A stretch of 48,474 bases of DNA from Desulforhopalus sp. IMCC35007. GTDB lineage: Bacteria > Desulfobacterota > Desulfobulbia > Desulfobulbales > Desulfocapsaceae. Below, one piece after another: positions 26,177 through 35,062 of the stretch. The notes below the pieces were generated by a model. It did no database searches. It was given only the letters and a program-made list of their open reading frames with translations, and was not told the DNA's origin. The translations under genes and the position numbers were made by a program. The DNA is taken from assembly GCF_005116575.1 (NCBI RefSeq), contig NZ_SWCN01000030.1, positions 1-48,474 on the forward strand, written 5' to 3'. Positions within the stretch are counted from its first letter, which is position 1. Each line of letters opens with the position of its first letter.

Positions 26177-26887
26177 ATGATGAATTTTAAACCAATTAGG
26201 CCAAAACGTATTTCGGATCAAGTATTTGAACAGATTCGCGAGTTGATTTATAAGGGGGAGTTTAAACCTGGCCAGCAAATTTTGCCGGAACGTGAACTTG
26301 CCCTTTCAATGGCTGTGAGCCGAACTTCTGTAAGAAACGCCATCAATAAACTCGTCATCATGGGGTTGCTTGAGCACCGCCAAGGGCAGGGAACTTTTGT
26401 GAGCTCTCCTGAACGCCGAGAAGGCAATCCCCTGGCAGCGGTTATGGCGACCGATGAGGCTACGCTGGATGACCTCCTTGAAGTTCGCATGGGGCTTGAA
26501 TGTAACGCAGCAATGCTTGCCGCACAGAGGGCTACGGAAACCGACATTATTGCCATCAGAAAGAGTCTTCGTGAGATGGAAGAGGACTTGGAAAACACTG
26601 ATAAAATTGGAACAGAACCAGATGCTGCATTCCATATGGCGGTCACATTTTCCACCAAGAATCCTGTTCTGATTCATCTCATGCGAAACTTCTATGATTT
26701 TCTCTTTGTGGGAATTAAAAAGAACCTGACCCATATGTATTTGGACCGAGATGCACTCGAAGATGTTATCGTGCATCACAAAGAGATCTTTGCCGCAATA
26801 GAAAGCAGAGCCCCGCAGGAAGCCTTTGCCGCCATGCGGAATCATATCCGTTATGTGCAGGAATACTTCAAAAATAGAAATAGCTGA
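26177..26887 (+). CDS. FadR-type GntR-family regulator
   Basis: A 236-residue transcription factor. The winged helix at about 10-75 has the GntR signature (ISDQVFEQIRELIYKGEFKPGQ, LPERELA, VSRTSVRNAI, LEHRQGQGTFV). The FCD effector domain follows at about 92-230, with metal/ligand residues in LEVRMGLECNAA, DAAFHMAVTFSTKNP and HHKEIFAAI. FCD regulators respond to organic acids such as lactate, glycolate or pyruvate. The gene converges with a leftward TRAP/arginase cluster and is its most likely controller. A well-placed GGTCGGACC site upstream suggests that it represses itself. Confidence 0.9.
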   Translation: MMNFKPIRPKRISDQVFEQIRELIYKGEFKPGQQILPERELALSMAVSRTSVRNAINKLVIMGLLEHRQGQGTFVSSPERREGNPLAAVMATDEATLDDLLEVRMGLECNAAMLAAQRATETDIIAIRKSLREMEEDLENTDKIGTEPDAAFHMAVTFSTKNPVLIHLMRNFYDFLFVGIKKNLTHMYLDRDALEDVIVHHKEIFAAIESRAPQEAFAAMRNHIRYVQEYFKNRNS

Positions 26888-27032
26888 ATTTGGATGTACG
26901 TCATCCTGAAAGACCTGTTTTTCTCTAGTACAGCTGAGTTTTATGGCAGCCACTGTCTCTTCTTTTTTGTAAAAAAGTAAGCTGTCTCAAGGCCCTTCTC
27001 TTTGCCGGTTGCTGTTTTTTTACCTGGAATAC

Positions 27033-27074
27033 AAAAGCCCCGTTTGTGTCTCGTCACAAATGGGGCTTTTTTTT
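27033..27074 (+). terminator. Terminator after the FadR-type gene
   Basis: A 16-base stem (27033-27048 with 27055-27070) with one G-T wobble pair and a 6-base loop is followed by a run of T residues. It has A residues on the left and could also end leftward transcripts. The stretch from 27075 to 27356 holds no gene that I can support. Confidence 0.9.
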
Positions 27075-27356
27075 ATGGTATGGGAAGTTGTTGGTTTCTT
27101 TGCTGAGCCCAAATTTCTCATGAGCCTTTTGATTACAAACCCAAGGACATGTAGAAATTGTCTATCACAGAAAACAATGTGTTTTTCGTTTCAAATCAAC
27201 AGCTCACCCTTTAGGTTACTAGATTTTTCCGCAGGTGCAGCGCTACAAGCCGTTTGCGGTAATGCACGACAGCGAAATGGCTTGTGTATCGGTCAGCGAA
27301 AAACTGTATTGATGAGGGATCCGGGTGACCCGGAAAATTTAATTTTTCCTGATCAA

Positions 27357-28691
27357 TCATTGGCTAAAACCATAGAATGTGGGGAAGAAAATAATGGAGG
27401 CCAGGACCAGTATCTGGATTGCGATAAAGGGTATGACCCCACGATAAAGATCCACAGTGCTCACCTCAGGTGGACAGACCCCCTTGAGATAAAAGAGAGA
27501 GAAACCAAAAGGTGGGGTGAGAAAAGACGTTTGCAGGTTCATGGCAATCAGGATGGCGAACCAGAGCGGGTTGAGGCCGATTGCCTCTGCTATCGGAAGC
27601 AGAATTGGCACAACAATGTACGAGATCTCGATAAAGTCGATGAAAAAACCGAGCACCAGAATAGCCAGCATCGAGAGGAAGAGGAATGTCCATTTCTGGC
27701 CTGGAAGATTGGTGAGGGTTTCTTCAACAATATAATCTGCACCACTGTAGACAAAGACCATTGAAAAGGCGGTGGCTCCAATGAGGATTGCAAAAACCAT
27801 GGCGGTTATTTTCACTGTCTCCAACGCCGCTTCATCAACAATTCTCCAGCTCAGTTTTCTGTACATACCGGCAAGTACGACAGCCCCGACACTTCCTACA
27901 GAGGCAGACTCTGTCGGGGTTGCGATTCCGGCAAAGATTGAACCAAGAACTAAAACGATCAGGGTCAGAGGTGGGATGATGGCAAAAACGGCACGTTTAA
28001 TGTTCCCGGCACGGGTTCCTTCGTGGGGAGGGAGAGGAGGAGCAACCTCTTTGTTGAGGAAGGCCCAGATGAGTATATAGATGATATATAAGGCAACGAG
28101 AATAAGGCCGGGAGCAAATGCGGCCTGAAAAAGATCCCCTACTGGTTGCTGGAAAACATCCCCAAGAATGATAAGGACGATGGAGGGGGGAATGATCTGG
28201 CCCAGGGTACCTGCTGCACAGATTGTACCTGTAGCAAGTTTCTTGGAATAGCCGTATTTGAGCATAACAGGGAGGGAAATAACGCCCATGGCGACAACTG
28301 AGGCTCCAACAACGCCGGTGGATGCGGCAAGTAGGGCTCCTACCAGGACGGTACTTACCGCAACACCACCACGGACCTTACCGAAAAGAGTTCCCATGGC
28401 CTCAAGCAATCGTTCTGCGAGTTCTGATTTTTGCAGGATGATTCCCATGAAGATAAAAAGTGGAATCGCCATCAGGATGGTGTTGTTCATGATCGAATAG
28501 ATGCGAAAAGGCATCATGGAAAACATCTGAAAAAACTCTTCCGCTACGGGCACAAAGGCAAGGTTGGGTGCAAGTTCGATAATTGCAGCGAAAATCCCAA
28601 AAAATATTGAAACAGATCCGAAGGTAAAAGCGACAGGATAGCCAATGGTCAGCATAGCCAGCGCTGCAAAAAACATGACAATACCAATCAT
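27357..28691 (-). CDS. dctM: TRAP transporter large permease (DctM), second system
   Basis: A 444-residue polytopic membrane subunit. Motifs include AASTGVVGASVVAMGVISLP, GQIIPPSIVLIILGD, AGIATPTESASVGSVGA, FFIDFIEISYIVVPI and SFLTPPFGFSLFYLKG. The last motif and the long linker suit the subgroup that works with TakP-like binding proteins. Its ATG overlaps the dctQ stop by four bases (ATGA). It is the last gene of the leftward set. Confidence 0.95.
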   Translation of the reverse strand: MIGIVMFFAALAMLTIGYPVAFTFGSVSIFFGIFAAIIELAPNLAFVPVAEEFFQMFSMMPFRIYSIMNNTILMAIPLFIFMGIILQKSELAERLLEAMGTLFGKVRGGVAVSTVLVGALLAASTGVVGASVVAMGVISLPVMLKYGYSKKLATGTICAAGTLGQIIPPSIVLIILGDVFQQPVGDLFQAAFAPGLILVALYIIYILIWAFLNKEVAPPLPPHEGTRAGNIKRAVFAIIPPLTLIVLVLGSIFAGIATPTESASVGSVGAVVLAGMYRKLSWRIVDEAALETVKITAMVFAILIGATAFSMVFVYSGADYIVEETLTNLPGQKWTFLFLSMLAILVLGFFIDFIEISYIVVPILLPIAEAIGLNPLWFAILIAMNLQTSFLTPPFGFSLFYLKGVCPPEVSTVDLYRGVIPFIAIQILVLASIIFFPTFYGFSQ

Positions 28692-29227
28692 TTGCCCACC
28701 TCATTGTCTATTGTGAGCTGGGATCTGTTCTCACGTCTTAATATATTGATGTTTTTAACGGTGTAACCAACTGAGCTGAAAATGAGTACCAGAAAGGCAA
28801 CGGGGATCATGGCCTTGATCAACCACCTGAAGGGAAGACCACCCGGATCTTCGGATATTTCCCCGATCTGGTATGCGTCTGTAACGAAACCAAATGATCC
28901 AAATAAGATGAGAAGAGCAAGGGGAAGGAGAAAGAGCAGGGTGCCGATGATATTAATAATTGCTTTTCGTTTTTCGGAGTATCTGTCGTAGAGAAAATCG
29001 ACCCGAACATGACCCTCGTCTAAAAGAGCAACAGAGACACCAAAGAGAATGAGGATAGAAAAAAGATGCCACTCCATCTCCTGCATCCCTACAGAACTGT
29101 TATGAAAAGTGTAGCGCATGATTACGTCAAAAAAAACATTGAGCGTCATCAAAAGAAGCACCACAGTGAGAATTTTGCCTAAAATGCGGTTTACCCGCAT
29201 GAAAAACTGTTCAACTTTGATTAACAT
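28688..29227 (-). CDS. dctQ: TRAP transporter small permease (DctQ), second system
   Basis: A 179-residue inner-membrane protein with about four hydrophobic segments. The signature LDEGHVRVDFLYDRYS is typical of DctQ partners of TakP-like systems. The start at ATG 29227, with AGGAGCAGAGGT upstream, is preferred to the frame start at 29320, whose extra 31 residues are not family-like. It follows dctP after a hairpin-containing gap. Confidence 0.9.
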   Translation of the reverse strand: MLIKVEQFFMRVNRILGKILTVVLLLMTLNVFFDVIMRYTFHNSSVGMQEMEWHLFSILILFGVSVALLDEGHVRVDFLYDRYSEKRKAIINIIGTLLFLLPLALLILFGSFGFVTDAYQIGEISEDPGGLPFRWLIKAMIPVAFLVLIFSSVGYTVKNINILRRENRSQLTIDNEVGK

Positions 29228-29317
29228 ACCTCTGCTCCTGCCGCATTTCCCAGTGTTTGTGCTTGCCAAGTGGTAAACCTCAGTGAAAAACATCCGGACA
29301 AATAATGAATAAAAAGA

Positions 29318-29352
29318 CACCGCCCCACCACAGTATGAGTGGAAGGGCGGTG
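29318..29352 (-). terminator. Hairpin between dctP and dctQ
   Basis: Arms CACCGCCC (29318-29325) and GGGCGGTG (29345-29352) enclose a smaller CCAC/GTGG stem. The minus strand continues with only a short TCTTTTT tail. It probably protects the dctP message or lowers readthrough into dctQM, so that the binding protein is made in excess. Confidence 0.6.
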
Positions 29353-29380
29353 ATTGTTACATGCATATTAATGGGTCTCT

Positions 29381-30457
29381 TTACTCGGACACCATTTCTG
29401 AGGTCTGTAAATAATATTGGGTGGACATTTTGGTCCATTCACGAGCTTTGGCCATGTAGGCTTTTTGAGACTCGTATACTTCTTTGAAGTCGGCATTTTC
29501 AGCAGCGTAGCCTTCCATTACTTCGTCGGTGGCCTTCTTCATCGCCTGCAGTACTTCTTTAGGGAAGATTTTTACTTTAATATTAGGAAATTCTTCTTTG
29601 ATCTGCGCCCATGCCTCTGCACTCATATTGAAGTTATCAAAGTACATGTCAGCAGAAACGGCTTGCATGGCGGTTTTGAGAACTGTCTGATATTCAACGG
29701 GAAGTTTGTCGAACTCTTTCTTATTGATTAAAAACTGCATATCTGAAGCTGGCTCATGCCACCCCGCATAATAGTACGGTGCAACCTTATGAAAGCCCAT
29801 TTTGATGTCCATACCTGGGCCTACCCACTCAAGGGCATCGATGGTACCGCGGTCAAGGGCGGTATAGAGTTCGCCAGGTGCAATATTGGTCACGTTGACT
29901 CCAAGCTTTGCGAAAACCTCACCCGCAAGCCCTGGGATTCGCATTTTAAGACCTTTCAAATCTTCCAGGGAATTGATTTCTTTGCGAAACCAGCCACCCA
30001 TCTGAACACCGGTGTTACCACCGGGAAAGGAGTAGATGTTGAATTTGTCAAAGGTCTTCTGTTGCAGAGCCATGCCGTCGCCATAATAAAGCCATGATCC
30101 CTGCTCGGCGGCGGTCATGCCAAATGGTATGGTTGTAAAAAATACGGAGGTGATATCCTTGCCTTTCCAGTAGTAGGCTGCGGAGTGGCCCATTTCGTAC
30201 TGGCCTCCGTTTACCATATCAAGGATACCAAGAGCTGCCTTGTGTTTTTCTGCACCTTCAACCCGGATAGTGAAATTACCGCCGGTCATTTCTTCAACCA
30301 TTTTGGCAAGCTTAGGCGCTGGCGAGGCCAGTGGGGTAAGAGTACTTGACCAGGTCATTGCAAGTTTCCAGCGGACTTTTTTTTGGGCGGCCATTGCGGG
30401 TGTGGCTATCATAGTCATAGCTGCAAACACCAAGGCTATTTTCCCGACACGTTTCAT
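29381..30457 (-). CDS. TRAP substrate-binding protein, TakP type
   Basis: A 358-residue periplasmic binding protein. The signal peptide is about 1-24 (MKRVGKIALVFAAMTMIATPAMA); ATG 30457 has GAGGAGAAT upstream and replaces a longer frame start at 30532. The stretch LKMRIPGLAGEVFAKLGV followed by ALDRGTIDALEWVGPGMDIKMGF and YYYAGWHEP is characteristic of the TakP group, which binds 2-oxo acids and related carboxylates with a metal ion. The permeases follow. Arginase and an ornithine cyclodeaminase-like gene lie upstream on the same strand, so a keto-acid or amino-acid-derived ligand is possible. Confidence 0.92.
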   Translation of the reverse strand: MKRVGKIALVFAAMTMIATPAMAAQKKVRWKLAMTWSSTLTPLASPAPKLAKMVEEMTGGNFTIRVEGAEKHKAALGILDMVNGGQYEMGHSAAYYWKGKDITSVFFTTIPFGMTAAEQGSWLYYGDGMALQQKTFDKFNIYSFPGGNTGVQMGGWFRKEINSLEDLKGLKMRIPGLAGEVFAKLGVNVTNIAPGELYTALDRGTIDALEWVGPGMDIKMGFHKVAPYYYAGWHEPASDMQFLINKKEFDKLPVEYQTVLKTAMQAVSADMYFDNFNMSAEAWAQIKEEFPNIKVKIFPKEVLQAMKKATDEVMEGYAAENADFKEVYESQKAYMAKAREWTKMSTQYYLQTSEMVSE

Positions 30458-30564
30458 ATTCTCCTCCAAGACTAAGATAAATGTGTTCCCTGTAGTGGGG
30501 TGGGTTACCTTCTGTTGTGATAATTTAACCACACAGCAGGTAAAATGGGTACTGAGACAGAATA

Positions 30565-30593
30565 TATGTAATACGTTGATAAAATTTAGGCAA
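30565..30593 (-). promoter_or_regulatory. Promoter candidate for TRAP-2
   Basis: On the minus strand TTGCCT (30588-30593) and TACATA (30565-30570) are 17 bases apart, about 110 bases before the dctP start. This implies that the transporter can be transcribed apart from the arginase gene. Confidence 0.4.
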
Positions 30594-30657
30594 TACTATA
30601 AAGGTACGGCTTTCTGCAGGGTTGGAAAATATGTAAGACCCGTCTCTTTGCTTAACT

Positions 30658-31548
30658 TTATATAATTTTTTTCCCAAAAAGCGAGGCGAGAAGATTTACG
30701 GCCATCTGGGCTGTCCGGTTCTGGATATCAAGAATTGGATTAATTTCCATGATATCAACGGAGTGAAGCTTGCCCGTGTCTGCAAGAATTTCCATAACCA
30801 ATTGTCCTTCCCGGTAGGTAAGACCACCTTGAGATGGTGTTCCTACGCCTGGAGCATCCAGGGGATCCATGACGTCGACGTCAAAACTGATATGAATTTT
30901 TTTCAGATGATGGAGGATCTTGAGTGCTTCTGTCAGGACAGCCCTGATTCCAAGCTCGTCGACATCACGCATGGTAAAGACGATGCAGCCTGATTTTTTG
31001 ATGAGAACCTTTTCTTCCGCATCAAGATCTCGAAGACCTATCATGACAGTGTGGGCGGCCTTCACCTTTGGTCCGGGCCTCCCCACGTTGACAAGCTCTG
31101 CAGGACCGTGTCCGAGCAGGGTCGCAAGTGCCATGCCGTGGACGTTCTGACTGTGTGATGTCTCGGGGGTATTGAAATCTCCGTGGGCATCAATCCAGAT
31201 CAGACCCACATCACAATCATGGGTGACTCCCCCAACGGTACCAATGGATGCGGAATGATCACCACCGAGGAAAATGGGAATTTCACCCGCTTCAATGGCA
31301 TGGCGTCCGAGTTCGTAGGCACTTTCACAGGCTTTTTGTATAAGGGGCAGTCGTTTTTCAATGGAGGCGTCCGGCAGGGCATAGTGGCCTGGAATGGTGA
31401 TATCTCCACTGTCGAGGCATTTGTATCCCAGGGCCTCGAGATTTTTGGAAAGGTTCGCGTAACGGACGGCACTGGGGCCCATATCGACGCCCCGGTGGTT
31501 CTGCCCAAGATCCATGGGCACACCGATAATGCGGATTTGTTTTTTCAT
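30658..31548 (-). CDS. rocF: Arginase
   Basis: Hydrolyses arginine to ornithine and urea using two manganese ions. The 296-residue protein has all metal-binding sections: GGDHS (His98), DAHGD (120-124) and SFDVDVMDP (Asp223, Asp225), plus MEINP with Glu268. The loop SHSQNVHGM resembles the arginase loop that holds the substrate alpha-amino and carboxylate groups, favouring arginase over agmatinase. It starts seven bases after the stop of an ornithine cyclodeaminase-like gene, so the two form an operon that would turn arginine into proline. No urease is visible. Confidence 0.93.
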   Translation of the reverse strand: MKKQIRIIGVPMDLGQNHRGVDMGPSAVRYANLSKNLEALGYKCLDSGDITIPGHYALPDASIEKRLPLIQKACESAYELGRHAIEAGEIPIFLGGDHSASIGTVGGVTHDCDVGLIWIDAHGDFNTPETSHSQNVHGMALATLLGHGPAELVNVGRPGPKVKAAHTVMIGLRDLDAEEKVLIKKSGCIVFTMRDVDELGIRAVLTEALKILHHLKKIHISFDVDVMDPLDAPGVGTPSQGGLTYREGQLVMEILADTGKLHSVDIMEINPILDIQNRTAQMAVNLLASLFGKKII

Positions 31549-31555
31549 CAGCGAC

Positions 31556-32644
31556 CTAATTTTTGAGGTGGTTCCAGAGGTTGACGATAAAGTCCTGGAC
31601 GTTGGTCAGAATAGCCTGGGCCTGGGCCGAGCCCCTGTTTGCCAGTTTGTCTGCGCTAAACTCGGACATGTCTACAACATAAAAGTAGACCGGACGAACC
31701 GTGCCGTCTTCCAGCACTTTGTAGCCGGGAGTCATGTTGCCAAAGGCAATGGAGTGCAGCTGGGTGGCCATAGTGATCACCGTGGTTGCCTTCCTCGCAT
31801 GGCTGCGCATAAGGTCTTGGGAAGTATAGACATTTCCAACGGTTTCAGGAAGAGGTCCATCGTCCCGGATCGAGCCGGCGAGGACATAAGGCACGTTGTT
31901 TTTCTCGCAGGCGTACATGATCCCGTTATCGATTCCGAGGGTCTTGATGGCTTTTTTTATCGATCCGGCCTTTCTGACCTGATTGAGGATGTCCAGATGG
32001 TTGTAATGGCCCATGGGCTGGAGGGTCTGGGTGTAAATATTCTGTCCAAGCCCTGTGTTGTAAATGGCGGCTTCAATATCATGGGTGGCCAGAGCATTGC
32101 CGGCCATCAGGCCATGGCAGTAGCCATTTTCGATGAGTCCCTGCATGGCCGCCCTTGAGTCCTTGTCGAAGGCAACCGCAGGACCGAGGACCCAGACTAT
32201 GTGACCGTGATCGCGATCGTGTTTCAGAATCTCATAAAGGGCGTCGTAGGAGTAGGAAAAAGGGGTTTCCCGGGTGCCTCTGGAGCGAAAGGAAAATTTA
32301 TCTTCATTGGCCCTTGTCTGCATAAAACCGGTGTTGTGAACAAGTATACCCTCTTCGCCATTTTCCGTTCTGCCGGTCACGACCAGGTCGCCAGCCCTGA
32401 GATTTCTTGCCTCAACCACATCCACAGTGCAGTCTTTGACGACAAAGACGGCATCCATACGGCTCTCCGGGGCAAGGGCCCAGAGGTTGTCTTTTACTTT
32501 GATGTATTCTGGGTGGTTGGATGTGGCGTGATAGTTATCCGGGGCAATTCCGTCTGCCGGGGCTGGTTCCAGGGTCGCAAGGGGACTCTTTTTTAAGTGA
32601 TCCTGTTCAAAATCTGGCGGGGTGAAGACGGCAATCAGGCTCAT
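31556..32644 (-). CDS. Ornithine cyclodeaminase-like protein (LOR/SDH-domain, TIGR00300 type)
   Basis: A 362-residue protein of the LOR/SDH conserved-domain family. Members include the archaeal-type ornithine cyclodeaminase and the C-terminal domain of cyanobacterial AgrE/ArgZ, which convert ornithine to proline and ammonia with bound NAD. Recognisable sections are VVEARNLRAGDLVVTGR, HIVWVLGPAVAFDKDSR, GLMAGNALATHDIE and VLAGSIRDDGPLPET. It is unrelated to the mu-crystallin-type cyclodeaminase. Arginase follows seven bases downstream and supplies the substrate. A sigma-70-like promoter lies just upstream. Function rests on family and context; a fuller lysine/saccharopine role is unlikely without the other enzymes. 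Confidence 0.85.
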   Translation of the reverse strand: MSLIAVFTPPDFEQDHLKKSPLATLEPAPADGIAPDNYHATSNHPEYIKVKDNLWALAPESRMDAVFVVKDCTVDVVEARNLRAGDLVVTGRTENGEEGILVHNTGFMQTRANEDKFSFRSRGTRETPFSYSYDALYEILKHDRDHGHIVWVLGPAVAFDKDSRAAMQGLIENGYCHGLMAGNALATHDIEAAIYNTGLGQNIYTQTLQPMGHYNHLDILNQVRKAGSIKKAIKTLGIDNGIMYACEKNNVPYVLAGSIRDDGPLPETVGNVYTSQDLMRSHARKATTVITMATQLHSIAFGNMTPGYKVLEDGTVRPVYFYVVDMSEFSADKLANRGSAQAQAILTNVQDFIVNLWNHLKN

Positions 32645-32692
32645 GAGTGACCTCGAGGTTTAAATTTGGTGGACTGTATACAATTGACAACA

Positions 32693-32720
32693 ATTATATG
32701 GAGTACTGAAGAAATTGCAA
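32693..32720 (-). promoter_or_regulatory. Promoter of the cyclodeaminase-arginase operon
   Basis: On the minus strand TTGCAA (32715-32720) and a consensus TATAAT (32693-32698) are separated by 16 bases, about 50 bases before the start codon. Nearby ACAATT repeats (32680-32695) could be operator sequence. Confidence 0.55.
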
Positions 32721-32910
32721 CGGTTGTTCGCCGTCGATCAATTCAAGGGGTGACACACTTGTACAATACAATGGTTATCCAGCTCCGGAGTACCAAATTT
32801 CCCTGAAATACCAGAGGGTACAGGTGGGGGCTTGACCGCTCCTCTGAATGAAGATAAAATGTAAATTATCGATATTTATAGTGGTTTCCTTATCTGGTGT
32901 TTGGAGGGGT

Positions 32911-35055
32911 ATGAACAAATCTGCGTATTTGACGACAGGGCTTGCAATTAAGGCATTATCCCGTCTATCAAAGGCTGACATTCTTGTCCATGGTAAAGAA
33001 AACATCCCGCCTGGCCCCATCATTTTTGTGATGAATCACTTCACCCGCATCGAAACCATTTTACTGCCCAATTATATTTCTGATCTGACCGGAAAACCGG
33101 GATATTCCCTTGCAGCTGCCTCTCTTTTCAAAGGTGGGTTAGGGAAGTTTTTTGATCTTGTCGGTGTCATATCAACTGCAGACCCAAAACGTGATGCACT
33201 GATTGTCCAGAGTCTTCTTGGCCAGCAGGCCAACTGGATCATATTTCCCGAAGGAAGTATGGTCAAAACCAAGAAAATAGTTGAGGGTGGCAAATATATG
33301 ATTGCCCATCCCGATGGAGCACACGAACCCCATACCGGTGCAGCAGTCCTTGCCTTGAAGGCGGAACTGTTTCGCAGGCAACTGATGAAAGCGCGGGCCG
33401 AGTCGCCGGAAAAGGTTGGCGGGATGCTGGATATCCTTGGGGTGAAAACCTTTCATGAAGTAGCCGGTGAGCCCACCACAATCGTACCGGTAAACCTCAC
33501 CTATTATCCTATCCGTGCGGCTGAAAATATTGCACTGTCCATCGCTTCAAAACTCGTGAAAGATATGCCCGAACGGGTAATTGAAGAGATTATGACGGAA
33601 GGGACCATGTTACTTTCCGGAGTAGATCTGGATATACGCTTCGGCCCCCCCATTCATATCTCTGAATATCTTCATGACTCCTGGATAAACACTGAATTCA
33701 ACGGGTTGACCGTCTCACCTGAATTGAAAAAGGATATGAAAGCGACCGCATATAGTGTGATGCAGCGCTACATGGATGCTATCTACAGTCTGACCACCGT
33801 AAACCACGAGCACCTTTTTGCCTCATTTTTGCGGTTCTATCCATTTAAACGGATTCTGGAGAGAGAATTTAAGCGCAGGGTCTTTTACGCTGCATCGCTG
33901 ATAAGCGATGGTGAAAAGGGTCTTGAAACAATAGCTTTGCATAAATCACTGAAGAAGAATCAAGCCCATCTGCTCACCGATGATCGATACAAGAAGTATA
34001 AGAACTTTTTAAAGCTGGCGATCGAAAAGGGTGTGGTGAAAAGGGATGGTGATTATCTGATCAGAGATCGTGCGAAGATTTCGGCACCTTTAAGTCTGCA
34101 TCGAGGGCGGATAAATAATCCTGTTGAAGTTATAGCCAATGAGGCGGAGCCGTTGAAGGCCCTGCAGTCTTTTATGAAATCAATCGCCTGGCAGCCAAAT
34201 ACACTGATGAGCCATCTGGTTGCAAGGTACATGTTGAGAAGAGATAAGGCGAGGTACGAGTCTGATTGTAAGAAATATGGCAGTCTCGAGGCTGAAGGGA
34301 AAAAGAAATTGGGGCGACCGTTTCTTTTGAGGGGATACCGGAACACCGGGGTCGTACTGGTGCACAGCTATCTCTCCCAACCCAGAGAGGTCATGGCCTT
34401 AGCCAGGGCTCTGCGCAACAAAGGATTCTGGGTTTATGGACAGCGGTTGCCCGGGCACGGGACTTCGGCGGAAGATCTGGCCGGCAGGAAATATAAGGAA
34501 TGGATAGAAGCTGTTGAGAACGGATATGTGCTTATGAGTTCATACTGCCGTGAGGTGGTTGTCGGGGGGGTTGGTCTCGGGGGCAGTCTCTGTCTTGATC
34601 TTGCGGCCAGGGTGAAGGGGATAAAAGGGGTTTTTGCCGTATCTCCGGCTTTTTCCCTGAAAAATTATTCGACTGAGTTTATGCCCGGCCGGGATGTGTT
34701 AAACAGAATTTTAAACAAGCTCAAAAGAGGGGAAGCACAGGAAAAATATCTGGCATTCGCCCAGGTAAATGGGCATATCAATTATGTTGCAAATCCGGTT
34801 GAGGGTATTCGGGAACTCGGAGAATTTCTGGAATCGATTGAAAAAAGTTATACAAATATCAGTCAACCTGTTCTTATTATCCAGGCGGATGGCAATCCGG
34901 TGGTATCGCCCAAAGGCTCCGGCAAGGTTTTTGGCCGGATCGGTTCTTCGCAAAAGGAGTTTTCCCTGCTGAGCTCCGACCAGCATATACTTGTAAATGG
35001 CAAAGGCTCGACAAGGGTTTTGGAGAAAATAATTTTGTTTGTCCAGGGGCTGTGA
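32911..35055 (+). CDS. PlsC-type acyltransferase fused to an alpha/beta-hydrolase domain
   Basis: A 714-residue two-domain protein. The N-terminal part (about 1-290) is a glycerolipid acyltransferase domain with NHFTRIE in place of the usual NHxxxxD, and FPEGSM as motif III. A middle helical region of about 190 residues follows. Residues about 480-714 are an alpha/beta-hydrolase fold: VVLVHSYLSQP as the oxyanion-hole strand, IIQADGNPVVSP with the acid residue, and a histidine in SSDQHILV. The nucleophile elbow reads GVGLGGS, so the expected Ser is Gly and the domain may be inactive or only bind. ATG 32911 follows GGAGG closely; an in-frame ATG at 32848 without a ribosome-binding site is the alternative. 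A second hydrolase follows seven bases later. Confidence 0.8.
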   Translation: MNKSAYLTTGLAIKALSRLSKADILVHGKENIPPGPIIFVMNHFTRIETILLPNYISDLTGKPGYSLAAASLFKGGLGKFFDLVGVISTADPKRDALIVQSLLGQQANWIIFPEGSMVKTKKIVEGGKYMIAHPDGAHEPHTGAAVLALKAELFRRQLMKARAESPEKVGGMLDILGVKTFHEVAGEPTTIVPVNLTYYPIRAAENIALSIASKLVKDMPERVIEEIMTEGTMLLSGVDLDIRFGPPIHISEYLHDSWINTEFNGLTVSPELKKDMKATAYSVMQRYMDAIYSLTTVNHEHLFASFLRFYPFKRILEREFKRRVFYAASLISDGEKGLETIALHKSLKKNQAHLLTDDRYKKYKNFLKLAIEKGVVKRDGDYLIRDRAKISAPLSLHRGRINNPVEVIANEAEPLKALQSFMKSIAWQPNTLMSHLVARYMLRRDKARYESDCKKYGSLEAEGKKKLGRPFLLRGYRNTGVVLVHSYLSQPREVMALARALRNKGFWVYGQRLPGHGTSAEDLAGRKYKEWIEAVENGYVLMSSYCREVVVGGVGLGGSLCLDLAARVKGIKGVFAVSPAFSLKNYSTEFMPGRDVLNRILNKLKRGEAQEKYLAFAQVNGHINYVANPVEGIRELGEFLESIEKSYTNISQPVLIIQADGNPVVSPKGSGKVFGRIGSSQKEFSLLSSDQHILVNGKGSTRVLEKIILFVQGL

Positions 35056-35062
35056 TAGTACA

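Noticed and set aside
27009-27764. 251-codon plus-strand open frame
   Set aside because: Mostly antisense to the strongly supported DctM gene and runs through a terminator.
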